From Dorea sp. 5-2 (GTDB lineage: Bacteria > Bacillota > Clostridia > Lachnospirales > Lachnospiraceae): a stretch of 46,255 bases of DNA. The translations under genes and the position numbers were made by a program. The notes under the pieces were generated by a model. That model had not been told where the DNA came from, made no database searches, and saw nothing but the letters and a program-made list of their open reading frames with translations. Location: the NCBI RefSeq assembly GCF_000403455.2, contig NZ_KE159716.1, forward strand, positions 211,262 to 257,516, written 5' to 3'. Positions 25,626-34,684 of this stretch are shown here, one piece after another. Numbering within the stretch: the stretch's first letter is position 1; the number at the start of each line of letters is the position of its first letter.

Positions 25626-28334
25626 ATGACTGTTACATCAGAAAATAAGCCGAAAAAACATATATGTATAGGTATGCTTGCGCATGTAGATGCAGGGAAG
25701 ACAACTTTGTCAGAAAGTATCCTGTATCTTAGCGGTAAGATCAGGGAACTTGGGCGTGTAGACCATAAGAACGCATATCTCGATACCCATGAGTTAGAAC
25801 GGGATCGCGGGATCACGATCTTCTCGAAGCAGGCGGTATTCAATCTGGGAGAGAGGCAGGCGACGCTTCTTGATACCCCGGGACATGTCGATTTCTCCGC
25901 GGAGATGGAGCGGACACTGCAGATCCTGGACTATGCCGTCCTGGTCATCAATGGGACGGACGGGGTACAGGGGCATACCCGAACGCTCTGGAGCCTGCTT
26001 AGACGGTATCGGATTCCCGTTTTCCTGTTTATCAACAAGATGGACCAGAAAGGAACGGATAGGACAAGGCTTCTGGAGGAAGTGAAGAAGAATCTGGACG
26101 GAGCCTGTATAGCCTTTGACGAAGAAGAGGAAGTGCTTCTGGAAGAGCTTGCCATGTGCGAAGAAAATGCGTTGGAAGAATACCTGGAAAGCCAAAGCTT
26201 GAAGGAAGACACGATCGTCCGGCTCATTGCCGCAAGAAAGGCGTACCCGTGCTACTTTGGCTCTGCTTTAAAGGTACGGGGCGTGCAGGAACTATTGGAA
26301 GGGCTTGGGAAATATACGATCGCAGGAAGGATGCCGGCACAAGAAGGCGCCGGGAATCGTTTTGGAGCCAGAGTATATAAGATATCCCGGGATACACAGG
26401 GGAATCGGCTGACGCATCTGAGAGTGACCGGAGGTACTCTTAAGGTGAAGGATATCCTGACTTCCGGGGCAGAGGCAGCAGAGCCATGGGAAGAGAAGGT
26501 CAACCAGATCCGTATCTATTCCGGGGAGAAATATGAGGCGGTTCAGGAGGCGGAAGCCGGCTGTGTCTGTGCCGTGACCGGGTTAAGCCGCACATTTCCG
26601 GGGGAAGGCATGGGATCGGCAGAAGAGTCACAGGCGCCGATACTGGAACCCGTGCTGAATTATCATCTCAGATTGCCGGAGGGGTGCGATGTTCACCGCA
26701 TGCTCCTTCATCTTCGTCAGTTAGAAGAAGAGGAGCCGATGCTTCGGGTCATGTGGGATGAAGAACTTGGCGAGATCTATGTGCAGCTGATGGGAGCGGT
26801 GCAGATCGAGGTTCTGCAGAGCCTGATCCGGGAGAGATTCCATACGGAGGTGTCCTTTGATACGGGAAATATCGTGTATAAAGAGACCATAAGAGAGAGG
26901 GCAGAAGGTGTCGGGCATTTTGAACCTCTGCGCCACTATGCGGAAGTGCATCTGCTGCTGGAGCCGGGGAAGCCGGGAAGCGGGCTTATATTGGAGGCTG
27001 ACTGCAGTGAGGATAAGCTTGATCGGAACTGGCAGAGGCTGGTGCTTACCCATCTTGCAGAGAAGGAGCACAGAGGCGTGCTGACGGGTTCTGCGATCAC
27101 GGATATGAAGATCACGCTGACAGCAGGCAGGGCGCATCCGAAGCACACGGAAGGCGGAGATTTCCGTCAGGCTACGTACCGGGCGGTGAGGCAGGGCTTG
27201 ATGCAAGCCGGCTGTATCTTGTTGGAGCCATATTATGAGTATCGGTTGGAGTTGCCTTCGGAGATGGTAGGGCGCGCTATGAATGATATCCGGAAGATGT
27301 CAGGAGAATGTACGCAGCCGGAGATGACAGGAGAAATGTCTGTACTGACGGGGAAGGCGCCGGTAGTGAATATGCGGGATTATCAGGTGGAAGTCAATAG
27401 TTATACAAGGGGGCGGGGGAAGCTTACCTGTGTTTTCGGTGGATATGAGCCGTGTCACAATGAAGAAGAGATCATAACGGAGAAAGGGTATGACCCGGAG
27501 CGGGATCTTGATAACCCGGCGGGATCTGTATTCTGTGCTCATGGCGCAGGTTTTGTCGTACCGTGGGATCAGGTGCCGGAATATATGCATATCGAGAGTC
27601 AGCTGAAAAGATTCCTGGAACCGGCGGATCTGCCGGAAGGAAAAGCAGCAGATCGAGGCGTGCGGACAGCAGGAAAGAACGCGTATGAAGAGCAGGAGTT
27701 AGAAGAGATCTTTATCCGTACATACGGAAAAGTTGAGAGGAAGAAACCTTCCGGTTCTAAGACCGTTGCCGCAGCGGCAAAACAAAAGCCCGGAAGAGAA
27801 GACGGGCCGGTTCCGGAATATCTCCTGGTAGACGGCTATAATGTGATATTTGCGTGGGAGGACTTAAAAGATCTGGCAAAAGTGAATATTGAGGCGGCAA
27901 GAAATAAATTGATGGACATCCTGTCTAATTATCAGGGATTTCGGAAATGTGTCGTAATCCTGGTGTTTGATGCGTATAAGGTGGAAGGATATGCCATGGA
28001 GATCCAAAAATACCACAATATCCATGTGGTATACACGAAGCAGGCGGAGACGGCGGATCAGTATATAGAAAAGGTGGTTCACCAGATCGGCAGGAAATAC
28101 CATGTGACGGTGGTAACCTCTGATGGGGTAGAACAGGTCATCACCCGGGGACAGGGCGGAACCCTGATCTCGTCACGGGAATTCCGGGACGAGGTAGAGC
28201 TTGTAAGACGGCAGATCCGAGAGGAATATGAGAACAGACGGGAATCCGGGAAGAATTACCTGTTCGATCATATGGACGAGAAGCTGGCGGAAGAGATGGA
28301 AGATGTCAGGCTTGGCAGAAAAGATATGCGCTAG
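25626..28334 (+). CDS. TetM-like translational GTPase fused to a YacP/Rae1-type NYN ribonuclease
   Basis: This 902-residue protein starts at ATG 25626 (AAAGGAG upstream). Residues 1-650 are an EF-G-like GTPase of the TetM/TetO/TetW type. G1 is AHVDAGKT (19-26), G2 RGIT (61-64), G3 DTPGH (83-87) and G4 NKMD (137-140); domains II-V follow. After a basic linker (690-725), residues 730-902 form an NYN/YacP domain (LLVDGYNVIFAW; VFDAYKVEGYAM; TADQYIEKVV; VVTSDGVEQV) with the acidic residues of PIN-like nucleases. Bacillus Rae1, a single-domain YacP protein, cuts mRNA in the ribosomal A site. The fusion suggests a factor that enters the A site like TetM and delivers a nuclease. It sits among host genes, so it is probably not an acquired tetracycline-resistance gene. 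Confidence 0.9.
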   Translation: MTVTSENKPKKHICIGMLAHVDAGKTTLSESILYLSGKIRELGRVDHKNAYLDTHELERDRGITIFSKQAVFNLGERQATLLDTPGHVDFSAEMERTLQILDYAVLVINGTDGVQGHTRTLWSLLRRYRIPVFLFINKMDQKGTDRTRLLEEVKKNLDGACIAFDEEEEVLLEELAMCEENALEEYLESQSLKEDTIVRLIAARKAYPCYFGSALKVRGVQELLEGLGKYTIAGRMPAQEGAGNRFGARVYKISRDTQGNRLTHLRVTGGTLKVKDILTSGAEAAEPWEEKVNQIRIYSGEKYEAVQEAEAGCVCAVTGLSRTFPGEGMGSAEESQAPILEPVLNYHLRLPEGCDVHRMLLHLRQLEEEEPMLRVMWDEELGEIYVQLMGAVQIEVLQSLIRERFHTEVSFDTGNIVYKETIRERAEGVGHFEPLRHYAEVHLLLEPGKPGSGLILEADCSEDKLDRNWQRLVLTHLAEKEHRGVLTGSAITDMKITLTAGRAHPKHTEGGDFRQATYRAVRQGLMQAGCILLEPYYEYRLELPSEMVGRAMNDIRKMSGECTQPEMTGEMSVLTGKAPVVNMRDYQVEVNSYTRGRGKLTCVFGGYEPCHNEEEIITEKGYDPERDLDNPAGSVFCAHGAGFVVPWDQVPEYMHIESQLKRFLEPADLPEGKAADRGVRTAGKNAYEEQELEEIFIRTYGKVERKKPSGSKTVAAAAKQKPGREDGPVPEYLLVDGYNVIFAWEDLKDLAKVNIEAARNKLMDILSNYQGFRKCVVILVFDAYKVEGYAMEIQKYHNIHVVYTKQAETADQYIEKVVHQIGRKYHVTVVTSDGVEQVITRGQGGTLISSREFRDEVELVRRQIREEYENRRESGKNYLFDHMDEKLAEEMEDVRLGRKDMR

Positions 28335-28387
28335 AGCAATTTCGGACACGCTAGGTCCGCGTAGGTATACGGCGTAAGATCCTTCAT

Positions 28388-28921
28388 CTATAAAGGGAAT
28401 TCTAACTGGCAGTCATAGGGTTCTGCTTCTACATGCTGTTGGTTATATTCCGCAGCTTCTACACATCCCATTGCTTTATAAAAGGCTTGCGTTTCTACCG
28501 CCGAGTGGCCTGAGATATACAGCTTCTTAGCGCCTTGCTCCTTTGCCCAGACGCCTGCCTTTTGAAACAATGTCTTTCCGATCCCGTTTCCGCGCATGTC
28601 TTCGGAGACATGCAGGCTTGTCAGATCGAGATATTCTTCCTGGCTTCCGAAAAATGTGGATTCGACGGAGACAAACCCTTTCAGGGCGTCGCCGCAGAAA
28701 GCGCCGTATACCATACCTCCTGCTGCAAGCGTATTTTTCAGGCATGCAACCAGGATCTGATAATCTTCTTCGGACCAGTCGTCTACGAAGGGGGCATCCT
28801 TTATCTTCCATTGGTTATCTTCTTTTCGCCAGCATTTTACCACATTCTGGCGCCGGATGAATTGCCGGAACAGATCGCGGCATATTTCATTTTCATTTAG
28901 TTCTCTGTAGTGTATGTTCAT
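28388..28921 (-). CDS. GNAT-family N-acetyltransferase
   Basis: This 177-residue protein has the GNAT acetyl-CoA loop in LHVSEDMRGNGIGKTLFQKA (about residues 108-127), preceded by the beta-4 strand and followed by KLYISGHSAVETQAFYKAMG, the typical motif B with its conserved Tyr. AAAGGCAACAG precedes the ATG. It transfers an acetyl group to an amine on a small molecule or protein; the substrate cannot be read from the sequence. It is convergent with the GTPase-nuclease gene, and a small GGAC/GTCC hairpin lies between them (28345-28363). Confidence 0.9.
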   Translation of the reverse strand: MNIHYRELNENEICRDLFRQFIRRQNVVKCWRKEDNQWKIKDAPFVDDWSEEDYQILVACLKNTLAAGGMVYGAFCGDALKGFVSVESTFFGSQEEYLDLTSLHVSEDMRGNGIGKTLFQKAGVWAKEQGAKKLYISGHSAVETQAFYKAMGCVEAAEYNQQHVEAEPYDCQLEFPL

Positions 28922-29139
28922 TCTGTTGCCTTTCTGGTTCGCGTTGTTTGTACCAAAAGTATAGCTTATCCGGAGGAAAAAGTAAAATCATTTTTCTGAC
29001 GGCGGGCTATGCAACCTGAAGTTTACATGGATTTCTCTAAAAGCAACAGGAAATTTATAGATTTTACATGGGAAATATTATAAGATAATGCCAACCTGAA
29101 GCGCGTAAAGGTAATATGAAGAAAGAAAAGGGAAAGACC

Positions 29140-30027
29140 ATGAGTTTATTCGGAGAGAATCTACAATACTACAGAAAACGAAATGATATGACACAGGAAC
29201 AGCTTGCGGAACGGTTAGAAGTATCCCGGCAGACCGTATCGAAATGGGAGGCGGGCGCTTCCTTTGCAGAGATGGAGAAGCTGCTGCAGTTGTGCGGCCT
29301 GTTTTCCTGTGATCTGGATACATTACTGAGAAAAGATGCAAGCGCGACTGAGGTGGAGGATAACCGGCAGCACAGGGAACATATGAAGGAGTATCGGAAA
29401 TGGATTACCTGCGGAACAGCGATGCTGATATTTTCCGTTGCCGTCTATGAGATACTTGCAGGCTTTGGAAGAGTGGATGAGGTGATCCTGAATATCTTGT
29501 TTATGATGATCGCCATTGTCGCGATCCTGATCCTGGTGGTACAGGGGATGAAGGATTCGGATTACCGCAAGAAACACCCGGTCATTCAGGATTTCTATAC
29601 CGCGGAAGAAAAGGAAGAGTTTGACAGACATTATCCGACTAAGATCGCGACGGGTATTGGCACGATACTGATCGGCGGCCTGGTGGGGATGAACGGGGAT
29701 TCGTTACCTTTGCCGAAGTATATGAATGAAGAATTTTATTACGGGATATTCCTGCTCTTTGTGATGGCAGCAGTGTCCATATTGACTTATACAGGGCTGC
29801 AGAAACAGGAGTTCAATGTTGAGATGTATAACAAAGAGAATGATCCTAAGGCGAAAAAAGAAAATAGTCTTGTAGCGGTCTGGTGCGGGTGCATCATGCT
29901 TATAGCTACGATCCTCTTCCTGATCGCAGGACTTGTGTTCCGCCTCTGGGAGATCTGTTGGATCGTCTATCCTGTTGGAGGGCTCATCTGCGGTATGGTC
30001 ACGTTGATCCTGAATCGGCAGAAATAA
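29140..30027 (+). CDS. Membrane-anchored XRE-family regulator
   Basis: This protein is 295 residues. Residues 1-60 are an XRE helix-turn-helix (FGENLQYYRKRNDMTQEQLA, then SRQTVSKWEAG). At least five hydrophobic segments follow (about 92-112, 118-140, 172-190, 205-225 and 245-290), so the DNA-binding head is held at the membrane. Such HTH-plus-membrane proteins are common in Firmicutes and often sense envelope stress or control a neighbouring transporter; no transporter lies here. ATG 29140 is preferred because AAGGGA precedes it and the HTH begins there; ATG 29116 would add eight residues. Divergent from the GNAT gene. Confidence 0.85.
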   Translation: MSLFGENLQYYRKRNDMTQEQLAERLEVSRQTVSKWEAGASFAEMEKLLQLCGLFSCDLDTLLRKDASATEVEDNRQHREHMKEYRKWITCGTAMLIFSVAVYEILAGFGRVDEVILNILFMMIAIVAILILVVQGMKDSDYRKKHPVIQDFYTAEEKEEFDRHYPTKIATGIGTILIGGLVGMNGDSLPLPKYMNEEFYYGIFLLFVMAAVSILTYTGLQKQEFNVEMYNKENDPKAKKENSLVAVWCGCIMLIATILFLIAGLVFRLWEICWIVYPVGGLICGMVTLILNRQK

Positions 30028-30071
30028 GCTTAATCAACCATATGTTTCACTTGCCTGCTTTTCCGATAGCA

Positions 30072-30121
30072 CATGTGTAAAAGCCTCGGCGTAGCCCGCT
30101 GCGCCTGCGTTTTTACACATG
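30072..30121. terminator. Bidirectional hairpin between the XRE and carB genes
   Basis: CATGTGTAAAA (30072-30082) pairs with TTTTACACATG (30111-30121), with a second stem GGCG/CGCC inside. It lies between two convergent genes, and the A/T-rich arms supply a U-tract on either strand. Confidence 0.7.
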
Positions 30122-30160
30122 CACTCTCAAACAAGCATGCTCACCGCAACAGTAAGGTAA

Positions 30161-33100
30161 TTAAGTTGGGGTATTTGACTTCTCAGAGATTTCTCCGTGA
30201 AGCTGCTGCAAGGACTTCACGTCTCCATTGCTGTGCTCGTTCATGTAACGGATTCCATTTGCAGTCACTCTTGCGGCGGCGATCGTCGTAATATAAGGAA
30301 TCTTAGCCTTAATGGCCGCCTTCCTGAGATAGCTGTCGTCATGGATGCTGCCCTTGCCCACCGGAGAATTTACGATCAGATCGATCTGTCCGTTTGTGAT
30401 CATATCCAGGATATTCGGGCGTCCTTCGTATAGCTTCTTTACCTTCTCGGCTTCGATTCCGGCTTCGCGGATGATATCGCAGGTAGTGCCGGTGGCAAGG
30501 ATCCGGAAATCGTCCTCGGCAAAAATCTTAGCGACCTCGGCAACCTCAGCCTTATCCTTGCGATTCACGGAGATCAGTACCGTGCCCTTGAGCGGCAGCC
30601 TTGACTGGGTGGCTTCCTGCGCCTTATAGAAGGCTTCGCCGTAGGATGCGGACAATCCAAGGACTTCTCCCGTGGAGCGCATCTCAGGTCCCAGTACAGG
30701 ATCTACTTCCTGGAACATATTGAAGGGGAAAACGGCTTCTTTCACACCATAGTATGGAATAGTCTTTTCTGTCAGTCCGGACACAGGAGACGGACGTCCT
30801 GTCAATTCAGAAGTAATGATATCTGTTGCAAGCGGCACCATACGGATATTGCATACTTTGGATACTAATGGTACGGTACGGGATGCACGCGGGTTGGCTT
30901 CAAGGACGTATACCTTGCCGTTTTCAATGGCATACTGCATATTCATCAAACCTTTGACATGCATCTCTTCCGCGATCTTCCGGGTGTATTCCTTGATGGT
31001 ACGCACATTTTCTTCGGAAATGTGTACGGAAGGGATGATGCACGCGGAATCTCCAGAGTGCACGCCTGCAAGTTCGATATGTTCCATGACTGCCGGCACA
31101 AATGCATGATTTCCGTCACTAATGGCGTCTGCTTCACATTCCAGGGCATGATTCAGGAAGCGGTCGATGAGGATCGGGCGGTCAGGCGTCACTCCGACGG
31201 CGGCTTTCATATAGCCGGTCATGCTTTCGGCGTCATATACGACCTCCATACCGCGTCCGCCAAGGACATAGGAAGGACGGACCATTACCGGATAGCCGAT
31301 CTTGTCTGCGATCGTGAGCGCTTCATCTACGGTTGTTGCCATTCCGGATTCCGGCATAGGGATCTCAAGCTTGTCCATCATCTCGCGGAACAGATCACGA
31401 TCTTCCGCAAGATCAATGACGGAAGGAGCGGTTCCAAGGATCTTTACACCATTTTTCTCAAGTTCGGAAGCGAGATTCAGAGGAGTCTGTCCGCCGAATT
31501 GCGCGATGACGCCTACCGGCTGTTCTTTTTTATAGATGCTTAGGACGTCTTCCAGTGTCAGCGGCTCAAAATACAATTTATCGGAGGTGTCATAATCCGT
31601 GGAAACAGTCTCCGGGTTGCAGTTGACGATGATCGTCTCAAAGCCTAATTTCTTAAGCGCCAGGGATGCATGGACACAGCAGTAGTCGAACTCGATACCC
31701 TGACCGATCCGGTTAGGACCGCCGCCAAGGATCATGATCTTCGGACGGTCTGTATGGATAGGATTCTTGTCCGTGGCGTTATAGGTAGAATAATAATAAG
31801 CGCTGTCCAAAGTACCGCTTACATGCACGCCTTCCCAAGCCTCTTCCACGCCCAATCCGATACGGCGGTTACGGATATCATCCTCGGATATTTCAAGTAG
31901 TTGGCTTAAATATTTATCAGAGAATCCATTTTTCTTTGCCGAGATCAGCGCTTCATCAGATGGAAGGCTTCCTCTGGAGGCGATAAGGGCTTCCTCTTCT
32001 TCAACCAGTTCCTTCATTTGTTCGATGAACCATGTCTTTACTTTTGTGATGTCGAAGATCTCTTCTACAGAAGCGCCCTTGCGGAGTGCCTCATACATGA
32101 TGAAGTGACGGTCGCTGGATGGTGTGATCAGCATATGCAGGAGATCTTCTTTGCTTTTCGTGTAATAGTCTCCGGCGTTGCCAAGTCCGTAGCGACCGGT
32201 CTCCAGGCTTCGGATCGCCTTCTGAAAAGCTTCTTTATAGGTCTTTCCGATGCTCATAACCTCTCCGACGGCGCGCATCTGGGTGCCGAGCTTATCCTCT
32301 ACACCTTTGAATTTCTCGAATGCCCACCGGGCGAATTTGATCACAACATAGTCGCCGTCCGGGACATATTTATCTAAAGTGCCATATTTCCCGCAGGGAA
32401 TGTCTTTAAGAGTCAGTCCGCAGGCAAGCATTGCCGATACTAGAGCAATGGGGAAGCCGGTAGCCTTCGAGGCAAGCGCGGAGGAACGGGATGTCCTGGG
32501 GTTGATCTCTATTACGACGATCCGGTCTGTTACAGGATCGTGGGCAAATTGCACGTTAGTTCCGCCGATGACTTCTACGGATTCTACGATCTTATATGCC
32601 TGCCGCTGCAGCTCTTTCTGGCATTCTTCCGAGATGGTGAGCATCGGGGCGGCACAGAAGGAATCACCGGTATGTACGCCGAGGGGATCGATATTTTCGA
32701 TGAAGCATACCGTGATCATGTTATTATCTGCATCGCGGACAACTTCCAGTTCCAGTTCTTCCCATCCAAGAATAGATTCTTCTACCAGGACCTGGCCGAC
32801 CATGCTGGCTTGTAAGCCTCTGGCACATACAGTTTTTAGCTCTTCCCTATTATATACCAATCCGCCGCCGGCGCCGCCCATCGTGTAGGCAGGGCGGAGG
32901 ACCACAGGGTATCCGAGGTTGTCGGCGATGGCGAGCGCTTCGTCTACGCTGTATGCGACTTCGCTTCGTGCCATCTCAATACCCAGGGCGTCCATGGATT
33001 TCTTGAATTCAATACGGTCTTCGCCGCGTTCTATGGCATCAACCTGAACGCCGATGACTTTTACATTATATTTATCAAGGATTCCGGCTTTGGCAAGTTC

Positions 33101-33400
33101 CGCGCAGAGATTCAGCCCCGACTGTCCGCCCAGGTTCGGCAGGAGTGCATCGGGTCTTTCTTTGGCGATGATCTGCTCTAAACGCTCGACGTTCAGTGGT
33201 TCGATGTAGGTGACATCCGCCATCTCCGGGTCAGTCATGATCGTGGCAGGGTTAGAATTCACCAGTACGATCTCATAGCCAAGCCCCCGCAATGCTTTGC
33301 AGGCCTGTGTTCCGGAATAATCGAACTCGCAGGCCTGCCCGATGATGATCGGGCCGGAACCAATAATGAGTATTTTGTGAATGTCTGTTCTTTTTGACAT
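30161..33400 (-). CDS. carB: Carbamoyl-phosphate synthase large subunit
   Basis: This 1079-residue protein has the normal length and the two-fold ATP-grasp architecture. The first half begins ILIIGSGPIIIGQACEFDYS and the second repeats it as IMILGGGPNRIGQGIEFDYC (about residue 553). An MGS-like allosteric domain occupies the last 150 residues. The start is ATG 33400-33398, six bases after AGGAGG; an earlier in-frame ATG (33430) is not supported. The enzyme makes carbamoyl phosphate for pyrimidine and arginine synthesis, using ammonia from the CarA subunit. carA, usually immediately upstream, is missing here; mobile-element DNA lies there instead. A TATAAT box at 33451-33446 (minus) suggests its own promoter. 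Confidence 0.97.
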   Translation of the reverse strand: MSKRTDIHKILIIGSGPIIIGQACEFDYSGTQACKALRGLGYEIVLVNSNPATIMTDPEMADVTYIEPLNVERLEQIIAKERPDALLPNLGGQSGLNLCAELAKAGILDKYNVKVIGVQVDAIERGEDRIEFKKSMDALGIEMARSEVAYSVDEALAIADNLGYPVVLRPAYTMGGAGGGLVYNREELKTVCARGLQASMVGQVLVEESILGWEELELEVVRDADNNMITVCFIENIDPLGVHTGDSFCAAPMLTISEECQKELQRQAYKIVESVEVIGGTNVQFAHDPVTDRIVVIEINPRTSRSSALASKATGFPIALVSAMLACGLTLKDIPCGKYGTLDKYVPDGDYVVIKFARWAFEKFKGVEDKLGTQMRAVGEVMSIGKTYKEAFQKAIRSLETGRYGLGNAGDYYTKSKEDLLHMLITPSSDRHFIMYEALRKGASVEEIFDITKVKTWFIEQMKELVEEEEALIASRGSLPSDEALISAKKNGFSDKYLSQLLEISEDDIRNRRIGLGVEEAWEGVHVSGTLDSAYYYSTYNATDKNPIHTDRPKIMILGGGPNRIGQGIEFDYCCVHASLALKKLGFETIIVNCNPETVSTDYDTSDKLYFEPLTLEDVLSIYKKEQPVGVIAQFGGQTPLNLASELEKNGVKILGTAPSVIDLAEDRDLFREMMDKLEIPMPESGMATTVDEALTIADKIGYPVMVRPSYVLGGRGMEVVYDAESMTGYMKAAVGVTPDRPILIDRFLNHALECEADAISDGNHAFVPAVMEHIELAGVHSGDSACIIPSVHISEENVRTIKEYTRKIAEEMHVKGLMNMQYAIENGKVYVLEANPRASRTVPLVSKVCNIRMVPLATDIITSELTGRPSPVSGLTEKTIPYYGVKEAVFPFNMFQEVDPVLGPEMRSTGEVLGLSASYGEAFYKAQEATQSRLPLKGTVLISVNRKDKAEVAEVAKIFAEDDFRILATGTTCDIIREAGIEAEKVKKLYEGRPNILDMITNGQIDLIVNSPVGKGSIHDDSYLRKAAIKAKIPYITTIAAARVTANGIRYMNEHSNGDVKSLQQLHGEISEKSNTPT

Positions 33401-33445
33401 ATGTATCCTCCTAAAATGTGTGGCATACAATAAACTCCACTACTT

Positions 33446-33451
33446 ATTATA
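33446..33451 (-). promoter_or_regulatory. Probable -10 box of carB
   Basis: TATAAT on the minus strand lies 46 bp upstream of the carB start. No good -35 box is visible at 17 bp, so strength is uncertain. Confidence 0.4.
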
Positions 33452-33533
33452 AAGGTGTATTGCCGAAAATAAAAACAAAAATTAGAAAAAGAGAGAATTT
33501 TATGTAAAATGAACAAAGAATTGGCAGAGCAAC

Positions 33534-33574
33534 AGCGAAACCCCTGCGAATCATACAATCCGCAGGGGTTTCGT
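33534..33574. terminator. Strong stem-loop upstream of carB
   Basis: CGAAACCCCTGCG (from about 33536) pairs with CGCAGGGGTTTCG (ending about 33573) around a loop of roughly ten bases. There is no long T-run on either side, so it may be a terminator for read-through from the integrase remnant or a transcript stabiliser. Confidence 0.6.
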
Positions 33575-33714
33575 CGTTGTTATAGTTATCTAAAAGGTAT
33601 CTTTTGCCGTATTTTAAGCATATTTCTAATTATTTTGTGCTTTGAAACGGCGTGTTTCCGTTCTTTGTTGTGCTCATTTTTCTGTTTGCATAGATTTTTA
33701 ATATCATTTTAATA

Positions 33715-33876
33715 TCAATTGACTTTGGTTATCTTCTGCACGATTTCCGCCTGGGAGGAAGGAAAGAGGTGTGAATAAGTCTTAAGCGTGATATCAGGGG
33801 ACTCATGACCGAGTCTTTCAGCAACCAGTACTGGATTCGCGCCGAGGTGGATCAGCGTGGATGCATGGGAGTGCCG
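33715..33876 (-). pseudogene. Tyrosine recombinase C-terminal remnant
   Basis: The minus strand reads RHSHASTLIHLGANPVLVAE, then RLGHESPDITLKTYSHLFPS and ends IVQKITKVN with TGA at 33717-33715. This is the C-terminus of a phage-type integrase, with the RHSHAS box, the GHE histidine and the catalytic Tyr in KTYSHLF. Upstream of the RHSHAS box the frame hits a stop (TAA) at once and no homology continues, so the first 300 or so residues are gone. It marks a former integration event beside carB and probably the present left boundary of the conjugative element. Confidence 0.85.
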
Positions 33877-34133
33877 TTACGGTATAATAACGACAAACGG
33901 AAAAAGCCTTTATTTTCAAGGGGTTTGAGCGTTTGCCGTCATTTATTCAATTCCTTTTCCAAGTTGAAACATGGCGAGAAAAATATCGAAAAAAGGAGGC
34001 TGTTTCATTAACGACAAAATTTAATAGTGCCAGCGGTCCGGTGTATTGCCTGACCGCTGGTTGCCGTGGGCGTTTCACTTTTATAGGTGGGCGCCCTTTT
34101 TTTATACCCATTTTCAAAAGAAAGGAGATCCAC
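33877..34133 (+). promoter_or_regulatory. Leader region of the conjugative-element operon with terminator-like hairpins
   Basis: CCAGCGGTC pairs with GACCGCTGG (about 34030-34060). Next, GGGCG pairs with CGCCC followed by seven T residues (about 34070-34107), a good intrinsic terminator 30 bp before the first gene. A strong GGAGG site near 33996 is not followed by ATG; ATT AAC GAC AAA ATT TAA follows at suitable spacing. The layout resembles transcription attenuation controlling transfer genes. Confidence 0.55.
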
Positions 34134-34655
34134 ATGGAATTAAACGAAATGGAAAAACGGCTGCTGTTTCAGGTTGAGGGAGACTATCAATACAAAGTCC
34201 TGAACGAGCTCCACATGGCTGCCCGGTACACAAAGAACCCTGAACAGCGGAAGGCAGCGGAAAGTCTGATGGCAAAGCTGCGCGTCCTGACGGATGACGA
34301 GTGCATGGACATCGTGCGGGATATCCAGAAGAATTACCTCCTGCCCTACCCGCCCCGGACGATTGGGGAAAAGATTGCGGAGGCCAGGCAGCGATCCGGC
34401 GCGGAAAAATTGAAAGGGCATGACATCATGGCCCTGGAACGCTTTGCCCCAGAGGTACGGCACATGATCATCTTCAACGTGCTGTCTTATAATTCTCCTG
34501 TCGGCGATAAGGGCGATAAGATGCGCCTGTTCCTTACGGATGCCGGCTATCAGAAATTCTTAGACAGCCAGGAACGGGGCGAAGTCAAACTGAAAAACCA
34601 TGCGAAGGTCTCAGACGGGCATCTCCACTATGACCGCAGGGACCGCGTCTTGTAA
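34134..34655 (+). CDS. Conserved conjugative-element protein, function unknown
   Basis: This 173-residue protein starts at ATG 34134 after AAAGGAGATCCAC. It is predicted mainly helical (MELNEMEKRLLFQVEGDYQY start; APEVRHMIIFNVLSYNSPVG near residue 105). I recognise it only as a protein that opens Tn1549-like element operons, and assign no domain. It lies just behind a terminator-like hairpin, so it is the first gene of the operon. Confidence 0.7.
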   Translation: MELNEMEKRLLFQVEGDYQYKVLNELHMAARYTKNPEQRKAAESLMAKLRVLTDDECMDIVRDIQKNYLLPYPPRTIGEKIAEARQRSGAEKLKGHDIMALERFAPEVRHMIIFNVLSYNSPVGDKGDKMRLFLTDAGYQKFLDSQERGEVKLKNHAKVSDGHLHYDRRDRVL

Positions 34656-34684
34656 CAGGATAACCGGAGAAAGGAGGCTTTGAA

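Noticed and set aside
25626..27700. Acquired tetracycline-resistance gene tet(M)
   Set aside because: The GTPase belongs to the same superfamily but sits among host genes, has an added nuclease domain and is clearly diverged; resistance cannot be claimed.
30197..33257. Multiple plus-strand open frames across carB
   Set aside because: carB is complete and unmistakable on the minus strand; the opposite frames are shadows.
33580..33720. tRNA gene as the attachment site beside the integrase remnant
   Set aside because: No cloverleaf or CCA-end pattern is visible in this stretch.
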